From contig JBAYDV010000116.1 of NCBI GenBank assembly GCA_041668045.1, positions 1 through 5,231 of the forward strand: a DNA stretch of 5,231 nt. Reading direction: 5' to 3'. The DNA comes from JBAYDV01 sp041668045. Its GTDB lineage: Bacteria; Bacteroidota; Bacteroidia; Bacteroidales; UBA932. This document shows, in pieces, positions 1 through 5,231 of the stretch; the first letter of the stretch is position 1; every line of letters begins with the position of its first letter. The translations under genes were made by a program, and so were the position numbers. Below the pieces are notes generated by a model. The model made no database searches, was not told the origin of the DNA, and saw only the letters and a program-made list of their open reading frames with translations.

Positions 1-303
1 CAAAAAGAAGTAATAATTAGAATACTAAAGAGTTTTTTTTTCATTTTAAATGAAGTTTTTTTATTTTAAATCTAGTATAGAATCAAAATGTTTTCATGTA
101 AAATTACAAATTGATTTTTAAAATAGAAAATGATATCTCTTCTTTATCTAGATATAAGAAATACTCTCAGTAACAGTTCTTTAGTAAACATATGAATATA
201 AAGAAATTCTGATATATTAAATCTAATTTTAAACACTTTTTAGTAGTTTATATAACTATATAGTTTAAATATTAAAATAATAAATTATTTGAAAAAAATA
301 GAA
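1..303. other. AT-rich non-coding region downstream of the GH97 gene
   Basis: I see no credible gene on either strand. The stretch is very AT-rich and holds only simple structure. A T-run followed by ATTTTAAAT occurs twice (about 32-51 and 55-71). There is a short hairpin with a TATCTAGATA core (about 140-160) and a 12-nt perfect palindrome, AACTATATAGTT (254-265). The GH97 gene is read toward this region, so its transcript must end here, but no GC-rich hairpin followed by a T-run is visible on the minus strand. The palindromes are of the kind expected by chance in such AT-rich DNA. Any gene to the left of the window cannot be seen. Confidence 0.6.
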
Positions 304-2271
304 TTACTGCTGAATGAGGTGCATAACGAAGCCATTGTTGGCCTTAATATTTAATGTCATTTTGGCACTCTTGGTTATTTCCATTGCTTTAATTCTCACA
401 TGTGTTCGAGTATGAACTTTCTCATCATCTGTGTAAATTTTGGCAGCATAGTTGGCTCCTTTTTTCAAAAAAGAAAAGTCAACTTCAACGTCGCGAGCTG
501 TTTCTCCATTAATTCCGCCAATCCACCAATCGTTTCCTCTGCGGCGAGCAATTATGCCAATCTCACCAATTTCTGCAGTTAAGACTTTGGTTTCATCCCA
601 AGTAGTTGGAACTGTATTAAAAAATTCTAATTCAGGTTCGTTACCTATATGTCTTGTATCTCCCCATAAGCCATCTATTTTTTCAGGGGATGCAGCTGGC
701 TTATCATACCAGTATAATGACTGCAGTGGGCTGAATATACAAACTGATTTAGCTAACTGAGAAGCATGGGATCCCATTTTTTCTACTCTTGAATTATAGT
801 AACAAATAGTATTATCTGCTGCTCCTGCTAACATACGAGTAAACATATTTATTAATGTGTTATGATTGGTTATGGTCGTTTCGTCTCCTCTAATACCTTC
901 TTGCGAAAGAAGGTTGGGATAGGTTCTTGAAAAGCCTGTTGGACGGTATTCATCATGCACATCTACTACAAGTCCATACTGAGCTGCCTTTTTTATTGCC
1001 ATGTGTAACCAGCGTGAAGCATCTTGGTCTCCAACTCTAACAAAACCAAATTTTATTCCGGCAATGCCCCACTTTTTATAGAGTGGTAGGATCTCATCTA
1101 ATTGTTTTTCGAGTGCTCGCCTATTGACATAAAGAATTATTCCAATATTATTTTTTTTCGCATAAGAGACGATGGATTTTAAATCAAATGGGCCTTTTGA
1201 ACGATGGCTATCTAGTGTTGGTGTAGTAGCATCTGAAGCATTATCCATTTCATTTCCATACCAGCCTGCGTCGAAAAGCACGTATTGCATATTGTGAGAA
1301 GCTACAAAATCTATAGCTGCATAAGCACCTTTTGTGGTTAATGTCGTTTCTCTGAGCATTTTTCCTGGTTTTATCCAAGAGGCATCTTTAATCGCGCATG
1401 GGTCGTTGAGATTTTGAATGATGTAATTATTTTCAAGTAATTCTCCTACATTTTTTCCGACCATGACGACTCTCCATGGAGATTGAAATGGAAGTGTTTT
1501 GTGCACTTTGACTCCTTCTAGTCTAGTAGCTGAAATAGCTCCTGTAATAGTGTCTTGCATCATTTTACCCAATTTTCCATCTATAGTGGATAATATACTA
1601 TATTGAGAAGTTGTTCCTGCCTGAAAACTAGTGCGGGCGTAATCTACTAATTTGGCCTCAGTCAATGCTATGCGCAATGAATCACCCATTTCTATTAGCA
1701 AAGGTCGTTCGCATCCTTTTTCTAATTGACTTAATTTAATTTTTCTATATAAGCCTTGAGCTGTTAATACATTTTTCTCTCGTTTTGGTGTTGACCATAC
1801 TGAGTAGTCTTGGTCAAAATTATACTGGATATTTTCATCTATTCCGATTTCATCTATTCCATTCTGTGGTAAAATTTCATAGGAAAAGGCTATGCCTTCA
1901 TTATATGCTCTACATATAAGATTAAGACTCGCTTTGGAACTTTTAAGAAATATTTTGATCTGATTGTAATTATCAGGGATAGTACTTAATTCACTATATT
2001 TGGAATGCCATGTATTTCTAACTGAGGTGTCTTGTATTTTTTCTACTTCAAATGGTCCCCTAAGGTCGAGATCTGGAGATGATAATTTTAGTGAAGATGG
2101 TAGAAATATTGTGTTTTTACCATTTCTAGCAATGAATTTAATTCCTTCATTAGATACTGATGATGGTAAAAAAGAAAACACTTTTTCACCATCAGGAGAT
2201 GTTACATCTATCGTTTTAGAAGTATTACAAGAAGATATTAAAATTGTCAGTTGAATGAATTTTTTTATCAT
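304..2271 (-). CDS. Glycoside hydrolase family 97 lipoprotein (alpha-glucosidase or alpha-galactosidase type)
   Basis: This is a 655-residue GH97 enzyme, a family that removes terminal alpha-glucose or alpha-galactose from oligosaccharides in the Bacteroidota envelope. The protein begins with a short lipoprotein signal ending in the lipobox ISSC (lipidated Cys15). The residues after the Cys (NTSKT) are not acidic, so a periplasmic-facing anchor is likely. Domains by family layout: N-terminal beta-sandwich about 20-280, (beta/alpha)8 barrel about 285-560, C-terminal beta-sandwich about 565-655. Barrel landmarks are VLFDAGWYG (331-339), GIKFGF (405-410), VDVHDEYRPTG (436-446), SRTYPNLLSQEGIRG (448-462) and VPTTWDET (554-561). 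Length is normal for the family and the frame is intact. Gly409 stands where retaining GH97 enzymes have the nucleophile Asp, so substrate and mechanism are uncertain. It lies 42 nt behind the beta-helix gene, probably in one operon. No SD is near the start; an AGGAG lies over 30 nt upstream, too far to serve it. The gene body looks richer in GC than the beta-helix gene. Confidence 0.93.
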   Translation of the reverse strand: MIKKFIQLTILISSCNTSKTIDVTSPDGEKVFSFLPSSVSNEGIKFIARNGKNTIFLPSSLKLSSPDLDLRGPFEVEKIQDTSVRNTWHSKYSELSTIPDNYNQIKIFLKSSKASLNLICRAYNEGIAFSYEILPQNGIDEIGIDENIQYNFDQDYSVWSTPKREKNVLTAQGLYRKIKLSQLEKGCERPLLIEMGDSLRIALTEAKLVDYARTSFQAGTTSQYSILSTIDGKLGKMMQDTITGAISATRLEGVKVHKTLPFQSPWRVVMVGKNVGELLENNYIIQNLNDPCAIKDASWIKPGKMLRETTLTTKGAYAAIDFVASHNMQYVLFDAGWYGNEMDNASDATTPTLDSHRSKGPFDLKSIVSYAKKNNIGIILYVNRRALEKQLDEILPLYKKWGIAGIKFGFVRVGDQDASRWLHMAIKKAAQYGLVVDVHDEYRPTGFSRTYPNLLSQEGIRGDETTITNHNTLINMFTRMLAGAADNTICYYNSRVEKMGSHASQLAKSVCIFSPLQSLYWYDKPAASPEKIDGLWGDTRHIGNEPELEFFNTVPTTWDETKVLTAEIGEIGIIARRRGNDWWIGGINGETARDVEVDFSFLKKGANYAAKIYTDDEKVHTRTHVRIKAMEITKSAKMTLNIKANNGFVMHLIQQ

Positions 2272-2286
2272 GATATTATTAATTAT

Positions 2287-2304
2287 AGTATTCTATATAA
2301 TACT
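2287..2304 (-). repeat. Small AT-rich inverted repeat between the beta-helix and GH97 genes
   Basis: AGTATT (2287-2292) and AATACT (2299-2304) are perfect complements around a 6-nt loop, in the 42-nt gap between the two minus-strand genes. The stem is only 6 bp with one G-C pair at each end region, and no T-run follows. It is too weak for a convincing terminator. It could help mRNA processing between the two cistrons, or be chance. Confidence 0.2.
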
Positions 2305-2313
2305 CCTGAAATT

Positions 2314-3330
2314 TTATTTTTTTACCTTTGATTTAGAAGAATCACTAATATTACCAGACTGTGTTACAGTGGATGGTAAATTATAATCGGTAGCATTGCC
2401 ATATGAATTACAATTCATACAATCACCTGTAGCACCTTTTCTAGCAGAGATTCCATCTTTTCCATTATTATATACATCATTACTATCCCAATAAATGTTT
2501 TTAGTAACAACCTTTTCAGTATTAGCATATAAACCAACATCTTCATTATTGGCAATGGTACAATTACGGACTAAAAATCCATCTGTATCAGCAGCACGCA
2601 TTCCTCTAAATTTATTTCCTATAGCTTCACAATTTATAATATTAATGTCTCTACTATATGAAATATTTATTCCATTTGCTGAAATAGAATTGTCAAAAAT
2701 TGAATTTGTAACATGAGCTGTATAAACTCTTCTTAGATATAGATTATGTGCATAACCTACACTTTCTGGATTTCCATTTCTGCTAAAATTACAACTATCA
2801 ATAATTAGATTTTTAGCTCCTTTGATATGAACACCCCAGCCTGTTTCAAATACATTAACTCCTATTATATTAATTGAATCATTATCTGTATGCATTGATA
2901 CTATTTGTATACCTCCTGCATGTTTTGTTTGAGAACCAATTAGTATTAAATTTTTGATAGTTATGTTCTTCATACCTTCAGCAGCTTGAATAATCATATT
3001 TATATCATTCTCTGTTTTTATAGTAGAAGCTAACTTCCCTTCTCCTTGCAAGGTAACATTACTATTAATTTCTAAAGGTGTCGTAATATTATGCACTCCT
3101 GCAGTTAATTGTACGATTCCTCCCCCGTCAGTAGAGACTTTATCCAGCGCTGTCTGAATATCCTCATCAACTGATACTGTTACTAATTCTTTTTCTTCAG
3201 AAACTATTTCGGGTTCTTCTGTTACTACTTCTATTTCATCTTTAGAATCACTTTCACAAGAGATTAGAAGAGAATTTGATAAGCAAAGACATAATGCTAT
3301 GCCTATTAAAATTCTATTAATTTTTTTCAC
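2314..3330 (-). CDS. Parallel beta-helix lipoprotein (pectate-lyase fold), probably surface-exposed
   Basis: This is a 338-residue envelope protein when started at GTG 3330. An in-frame ATG at 3408 would add 26 residues ahead of the signal, so it is a poor start. From GTG the N-terminus reads MKKINRILIG, a hydrophobic core, then the lipobox LISC (Cys25). ESDSKDE follows the Cys, an acidic pattern like the surface-export signal of Bacteroidota lipoproteins. An acidic linker (about 26-52) contains two 7-residue copies, VTEEPEI and VSEEKEL. Next comes the typical opening of the right-handed beta-helix, GGGIVQLTAGVH (69-80) and NVTLQGEG (91-98), followed by about seven short coils with the pattern N-I-x-I-x-N/x-C (about 119-290). 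Such folds occur in polysaccharide lyases, hydrolases and binding proteins. I see no motif that fixes a catalytic class; HNLYLRR (195-201) and the pair C304/C307 stand out. Its GH97 neighbour suggests a carbohydrate role, which is inference. Confidence 0.85.
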   Translation of the reverse strand: MKKINRILIGIALCLCLSNSLLISCESDSKDEIEVVTEEPEIVSEEKELVTVSVDEDIQTALDKVSTDGGGIVQLTAGVHNITTPLEINSNVTLQGEGKLASTIKTENDINMIIQAAEGMKNITIKNLILIGSQTKHAGGIQIVSMHTDNDSINIIGVNVFETGWGVHIKGAKNLIIDSCNFSRNGNPESVGYAHNLYLRRVYTAHVTNSIFDNSISANGINISYSRDINIINCEAIGNKFRGMRAADTDGFLVRNCTIANNEDVGLYANTEKVVTKNIYWDSNDVYNNGKDGISARKGATGDCMNCNSYGNATDYNLPSTVTQSGNISDSSKSKVKK

Positions 3331-3496
3331 GATTAAATTTTTTATTTGTTTGGCAAAAGCGCCATTAAGTTTTTTCTTTATTAAATACGAACAAAAAAAA
3401 TAATACACTTAATATAAATGTAAATTACAATACTGATAATCGTGATAATAATAAAGTGATCCAAATTGCATAAATACGAATAGAATTGATTCATTC

Positions 3497-3520
3497 CCTG
3501 ACGGTATAACACCTTTCAGG
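3497..3520 (+). promoter_or_regulatory. Leader stem-loop ahead of the small Gly-rich gene
   Basis: CCTGA (3497-3501) pairs with TCAGG (3516-3520). Inside it GGT (3503-3505) pairs with ACC (3511-3513) around the loop ATAAC, leaving a small internal bulge of 1 and 2 nt. This gives about 8 base pairs, mostly G-C rich, in otherwise AT-rich DNA. It ends 6 nt before the GGAGG sequence and 21 nt before ATG 3542, where folding could affect ribosome access. It matches no riboswitch class that I recognise. Confidence 0.4.
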
Positions 3521-3526
3521 CGTAGA

Positions 3527-3531
3527 GGAGG
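3527..3531 (+). promoter_or_regulatory. Strong Shine-Dalgarno sequence of the 80-residue gene
   Basis: GGAGG, within a longer purine run from 3524, sits 10 nt before ATG 3542 and only 2 nt before another ATG at 3534. The nearer ATG reads Met-Ala-Ile and stops at a TGA that overlaps ATG 3542, so the spacing favours 3542 as the real start. The three minus-strand genes here have no such sequence. Caution: the same bases read in frame with the gene give Arg and Gly codons, so Gly/Arg coding could mimic an SD. Confidence 0.5.
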
Positions 3532-3541
3532 ACATGGCAAT

Positions 3542-3784
3542 ATGAAAGGCAATGGTGGAGAGCACGGTGGCAGACAAGGAGCTCAAAGAGGTCCAGACTT
3601 CACCCCGGGAGTAAAATACCTAGCAACAATAGGTATAACAGTCAAAGCAGAAGAACTAGTAGCTATTATCGCAGGCCCCCCTGCTCCATCAAAATCTGAA
3701 GTAGTTGCTAATTTCGCTAAGAAAAATATTACCATTACTAAAGAACAAGCTCAAGCACTACTAGATACTCTTAAATTACCATAA
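3542..3784 (+). CDS. Small uncharacterised Gly-rich protein with a two-copy C-terminal unit
   Basis: I do not recognise this 80-residue protein. The first 23 residues are rich in Gly, Arg, Gln and His (G5-G6, G9-G10, R11, R16), look disordered and are locally GC-rich. From residue 24 on it resembles two copies of one unit, V24-A44 and V55-D75, joined by a Pro-rich linker (PPAPSKSE). The copies share the spacing V-x3-A-x3-I-T-x3-E-x3-A, with further conservative matches. There is no signal peptide, membrane segment, or Cys. Signs that it is a real gene: SD-like GGAGG at 10 nt, a structured leader, and a hairpin terminator 27 nt after the stop. The upstream frame stays open to 3455 but has no ATG, GTG, TTG or CTG, so ATG 3542 is the only usual start; a 5'-truncated gene remains possible. 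It could be a small nucleic-acid-binding or regulatory protein, or a peptide precursor, but nothing in the sequence decides this. Confidence 0.65.
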   Translation: MKGNGGEHGGRQGAQRGPDFTPGVKYLATIGITVKAEELVAIIAGPPAPSKSEVVANFAKKNITITKEQAQALLDTLKLP

Positions 3785-3810
3785 TACTGGTAAGTAAATA
3801 CTATATTAAA

Positions 3811-3849
3811 AATTAAAGGCTTTTCATATAATATGGATAGCCTTTAATT
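3811..3849. terminator. Bidirectional hairpin terminator between convergent genes
   Basis: AATTAAAGGCT (3811-3821) and AGCCTTTAATT (3839-3849) are an 11-bp perfect inverted repeat. The loop can pair further (CATAT with ATATG, 3825-3829 and 3831-3835 region). It starts 27 nt after the stop of the plus-strand 80-residue gene and lies 1 nt beyond the stop of the minus-strand TlpA-like gene. The A-rich left and T-rich right arm ends give each transcript a U-rich 3' arm. Its position, filling the gap between two stops, supports use from both sides. Confidence 0.8.
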
Positions 3850-3850
3850 A

Positions 3851-4960
3851 TTATTTATTAAAGAGTTCATCCAGTTTATTATAAAAGTCTGCTGTTTCTC
3901 CAATAGTTTTTGATATTATATTTCCTTCTTTATCTATTATTACTTTTGTAGGATAACGATGAACTCCATATTTTTTAGCTATTTTATTATCTTTATCATA
4001 TAGATTTATAAAATTGATCTTATATTTTGAGAGAGCATTTTTCCAATCTTTTTTACTGTCGCGGCAATCTATACTTAAAAATGATATTTGATCTTTATAT
4101 TTGTTATGATATTCTTTCATTTTTGGTAAATCGCAGGCACAATGTTCACACCAGCTACCCCAAAAGTTAAGCACTATATATTGCCCAGCGAAATCATCTA
4201 ATGAAACACATCTTCTTTTATTATTTCTTAGAGTAAATGTCGGAGCTTGCGAACCTGTAGGAGCTATAAGAAATTCAGAGGCATATTTCCCAAAGAATGA
4301 TTCTCTTACCTGGGGTGTAAAGTTATTAAAATATTTAGAAATCGTATCAATTGGAAAATTAGGTAATAACATAGCCGAATAAAGCCAATCTGGATGTTGA
4401 GCTATCATTTCAAGTTGAACTTTATGTATCTTACCACGTATAGAACTTAATTCTTCAAGTTGGTCAGAAATTATAAATTGATTATATTTTTTCTCTAATG
4501 GATATATTTTGTGCTTAAATGCATTACTTTGAGATGCTATTTGATTTCCTGTAACTTGATAATTTATTCCATATTGTTCAATATTTGCTACTATAGAAAG
4601 ATTATCATATGCTTGAATAAAAAATACGATTTCTCTATTTTTTAATCTATGAAGACAAGATTTTTCATAACCCAACATGTTATCAAATGTATTACTATTT
4701 AAACGCACTAAATACCACTTGTCTAAATCAAGTTTAGGTCTATAAGAAAATTCCCCTTTAACACAGCTAATCGTATCAAAGACTGCTGCTTTCTTTTCGT
4801 TTAAAGATATAACTATGATACTAATCTTTGTATCGTCAATTCCATTTATTTTACCATGAAAGACTGTCTCTTGAGCATTTAACTCAAAACTTGCTGTTAA
4901 AACCAATAGAACTATTAATAAATTCGTAATCAGTTTCCTGAAATTTAATTTTGTTTTCAT
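3851..4960 (-). CDS. TlpA-like thiol-disulfide oxidoreductase with DUF4369-type N-terminal domain
   Basis: This 369-residue secreted thioredoxin-fold protein probably reduces or isomerises disulfides in the periplasm. The first 29 residues form a signal peptide: basic start (MKTKLNFRK), hydrophobic core, and a likely cut after LNA. There is no lipobox, so it is soluble or loosely held. Residues about 31-130 resemble the DUF4369 beta-domain found before thioredoxin domains in Bacteroidota (FHGKINGIDDTKISI). A helical middle part follows (about 140-230). The AhpC/TSA-thioredoxin domain runs from about 235 (GSQAPTFTL) to the end, with active site WCEHC (Cys271, Cys274), the strand VLNFWGSW before it, and the cis-proline at Pro337 in RYPT. 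All key residues are present and length is normal. The ATG at 4960 has no SD, usual for this phylum. It is transcribed alone, convergent with the 80-residue gene and divergent from the CYTH gene. The redox partner is not known. Confidence 0.93.
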   Translation of the reverse strand: MKTKLNFRKLITNLLIVLLVLTASFELNAQETVFHGKINGIDDTKISIIVISLNEKKAAVFDTISCVKGEFSYRPKLDLDKWYLVRLNSNTFDNMLGYEKSCLHRLKNREIVFFIQAYDNLSIVANIEQYGINYQVTGNQIASQSNAFKHKIYPLEKKYNQFIISDQLEELSSIRGKIHKVQLEMIAQHPDWLYSAMLLPNFPIDTISKYFNNFTPQVRESFFGKYASEFLIAPTGSQAPTFTLRNNKRRCVSLDDFAGQYIVLNFWGSWCEHCACDLPKMKEYHNKYKDQISFLSIDCRDSKKDWKNALSKYKINFINLYDKDNKIAKKYGVHRYPTKVIIDKEGNIISKTIGETADFYNKLDELFNK

Positions 4961-5128
4961 ATCTATATGTTTTAGTTTGGTTTATATCCCTAATTTACTA
5001 AATAAAATATAGAATACAATAATTTAATTATAAGAAGAGAATAAAATAGAAGATGTAAAAAATATTAACTATCTTCAAGCTATCAAAGGAGTAATATGCA
5101 TAAATGATAAAATTAGCAAATTAAGATT
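4961..5128. promoter_or_regulatory. Divergent intergenic region between the TlpA-like and CYTH genes
   Basis: This 168-nt AT-rich gap should hold the promoters of both flanking genes, but I see no good match to the Bacteroidota promoter consensus on either strand. GAAGAT (5049-5054) and ATCTTC (5071-5076) form a weak 6-bp inverted repeat with a 16-nt loop. The last 45 nt carry an SD-like sequence and two tiny reading frames, listed separately. Confidence 0.4.
5085..5124 (+). promoter_or_regulatory. SD-like sequence and two overlapping leader mini-ORFs before the CYTH gene
   Basis: AAAGGAG (5085-5091) lies 4 nt before an ATG (5096) that encodes only Met-His-Lys and stops at TGA 5105-5107. That stop overlaps an ATG at 5104, which encodes MIKLAN and stops at TAA 5122-5124, 4 nt before the CYTH start at 5129. 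The SD is placed for the first mini-ORF rather than for the CYTH gene, from which it is 37 nt away. Translation may be handed down the chain by re-initiation, or the arrangement may be accidental. Confidence 0.3.
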
Positions 5129-5231
5129 ATGGCACAAGAAATAGAACGTAAATTTTTAGTAAAAGGTGAATTTAAATCTCTAGCAACTATAGCATTAAGA
5201 ATTACTCAAGGTTATCTTTCGTCTGTTCCAG
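5129..5231 (+). CDS. CYTH-domain protein, N-terminal part (triphosphate tunnel metalloenzyme family)
   Basis: Only the first 34 codons lie in the window; the frame is open to the edge. The start MAQEIERKFLVKGEF carries the family signature ExExK (Glu4, Glu6, Lys8) on the first strand of the tunnel, where the acidic residues bind metal and the Lys binds the triphosphate. The next strand, ITQGYLSS, also fits short bacterial CYTH proteins. Known members hydrolyse tripolyphosphate or other triphosphates, or act as class IV adenylate cyclases; which applies cannot be told from this piece. ATG 5129 is chosen because the signature lies at its usual distance from the N-terminus and the frame has no better start upstream. 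It is divergent from the TlpA-like gene. Confidence 0.85.
   Translation, partial: MAQEIERKFLVKGEFKSLATIALRITQGYLSSVP

Larger units (their letters stand above)
3331..3541. promoter_or_regulatory. Divergent intergenic region with the start signals of two genes
   Basis: This 211-nt gap lies between the divergently read beta-helix gene (minus) and the 80-residue gene (plus), so it must hold promoters for both. The Bacteroidota -7 consensus is TAnnTTTG with a TTG-type element about 20 nt upstream. The best plus-strand match is TAGAATTG (3481-3488, one mismatch), without a clear upstream TTG. It would place the transcript start just before the leader hairpin. TGATAAT occurs twice, 9 nt apart (3434-3440 and 3443-3449). 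I find no convincing minus-strand promoter. Confidence 0.35.

Noticed and set aside
32..71. Tandem T-run plus ATTTTAAAT repeat as a mobile-element end or CRISPR-like repeat
   Set aside because: Only two copies of low-complexity sequence with no spacer logic, no transposase and no cas gene.
140..160. Hairpin TTCTT-TATCTAGATA-T-AAGAA as a terminator or regulatory site
   Set aside because: It needs a bulge, is AT-rich, and no gene is close enough to give it a role.
254..265. Perfect palindrome AACTATATAGTT as an operator or terminator of the GH97 transcript
   Set aside because: Made almost only of A and T in very AT-rich DNA, competing pairings exist next to it, and no T-run follows on the minus strand.
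400..760. Plus-strand open frames inside the GH97 gene (also about 2000-2254)
   Set aside because: They lie antisense to a clear, full-length enzyme and show no domain, signal or start context; they are shadows of the real gene.
2495..2716. Plus-strand open frame inside the beta-helix gene
   Set aside because: It is antisense to a repeat protein with a clear fold pattern and has no recognisable product.
3361..3420. Minus-strand promoter with TTG and a TATTATTT element for the beta-helix gene
   Set aside because: The -7 element lacks the final TTTG at the right place and the spacing is long; the long T-run makes such matches easy to find.
3434..3449. TGATAAT direct repeat as a regulator-binding site
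   Set aside because: Two short AT-rich copies 9 nt apart are easily due to chance here, and no regulator gene is present to suggest one.

Overview
The window looks like AT-rich chromosomal DNA from a member of the Bacteroidota. The evidence is a glycoside hydrolase family 97 (GH97) lipoprotein, a TlpA-like thioredoxin protein with a DUF4369-type N-terminal part, short lipoprotein signals, and three genes without a Shine-Dalgarno (SD) sequence at the usual distance. Genus cannot be told from this sequence.

Layout from left to right. Positions 1-303 are non-coding, very AT-rich, and lie downstream of the GH97 gene. Two minus-strand genes follow, read right to left and 42 nt apart: a parallel beta-helix lipoprotein (3330-2314, start moved here to a GTG) and then a GH97 lipoprotein (2271-304). 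They are probably co-transcribed and look like part of a carbohydrate-use locus, but no SusC/SusD pair, regulator or transporter is in the window. A 211-nt divergent gap (3331-3541) separates them from a small plus-strand gene for an 80-residue protein (3542-3784) that I do not recognise. It has a Gly-rich head, a C-terminal half that looks like two copies of one unit, a leader hairpin, a strong SD-like sequence and a near-perfect hairpin terminator. That terminator (3811-3849) is shared with the convergent minus-strand gene for the TlpA-like thiol-disulfide protein (4960-3851). After a second divergent gap (4961-5128), the plus-strand start of a CYTH-domain protein (5129 onward) runs off the window.

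The beta-helix and GH97 proteins plausibly work together at the cell envelope: acidic residues directly after the lipid cysteine of the beta-helix protein suggest surface display, while GH97 lacks them and is more likely periplasmic. The TlpA-like and CYTH proteins are housekeeping-type genes with no evident link to that pair.

The best candidate for something undescribed is the 80-residue gene with its structured leader. The next is the GH97 active site, which, as I recall the characterised enzymes, matches neither the retaining nor the inverting residue pattern exactly.
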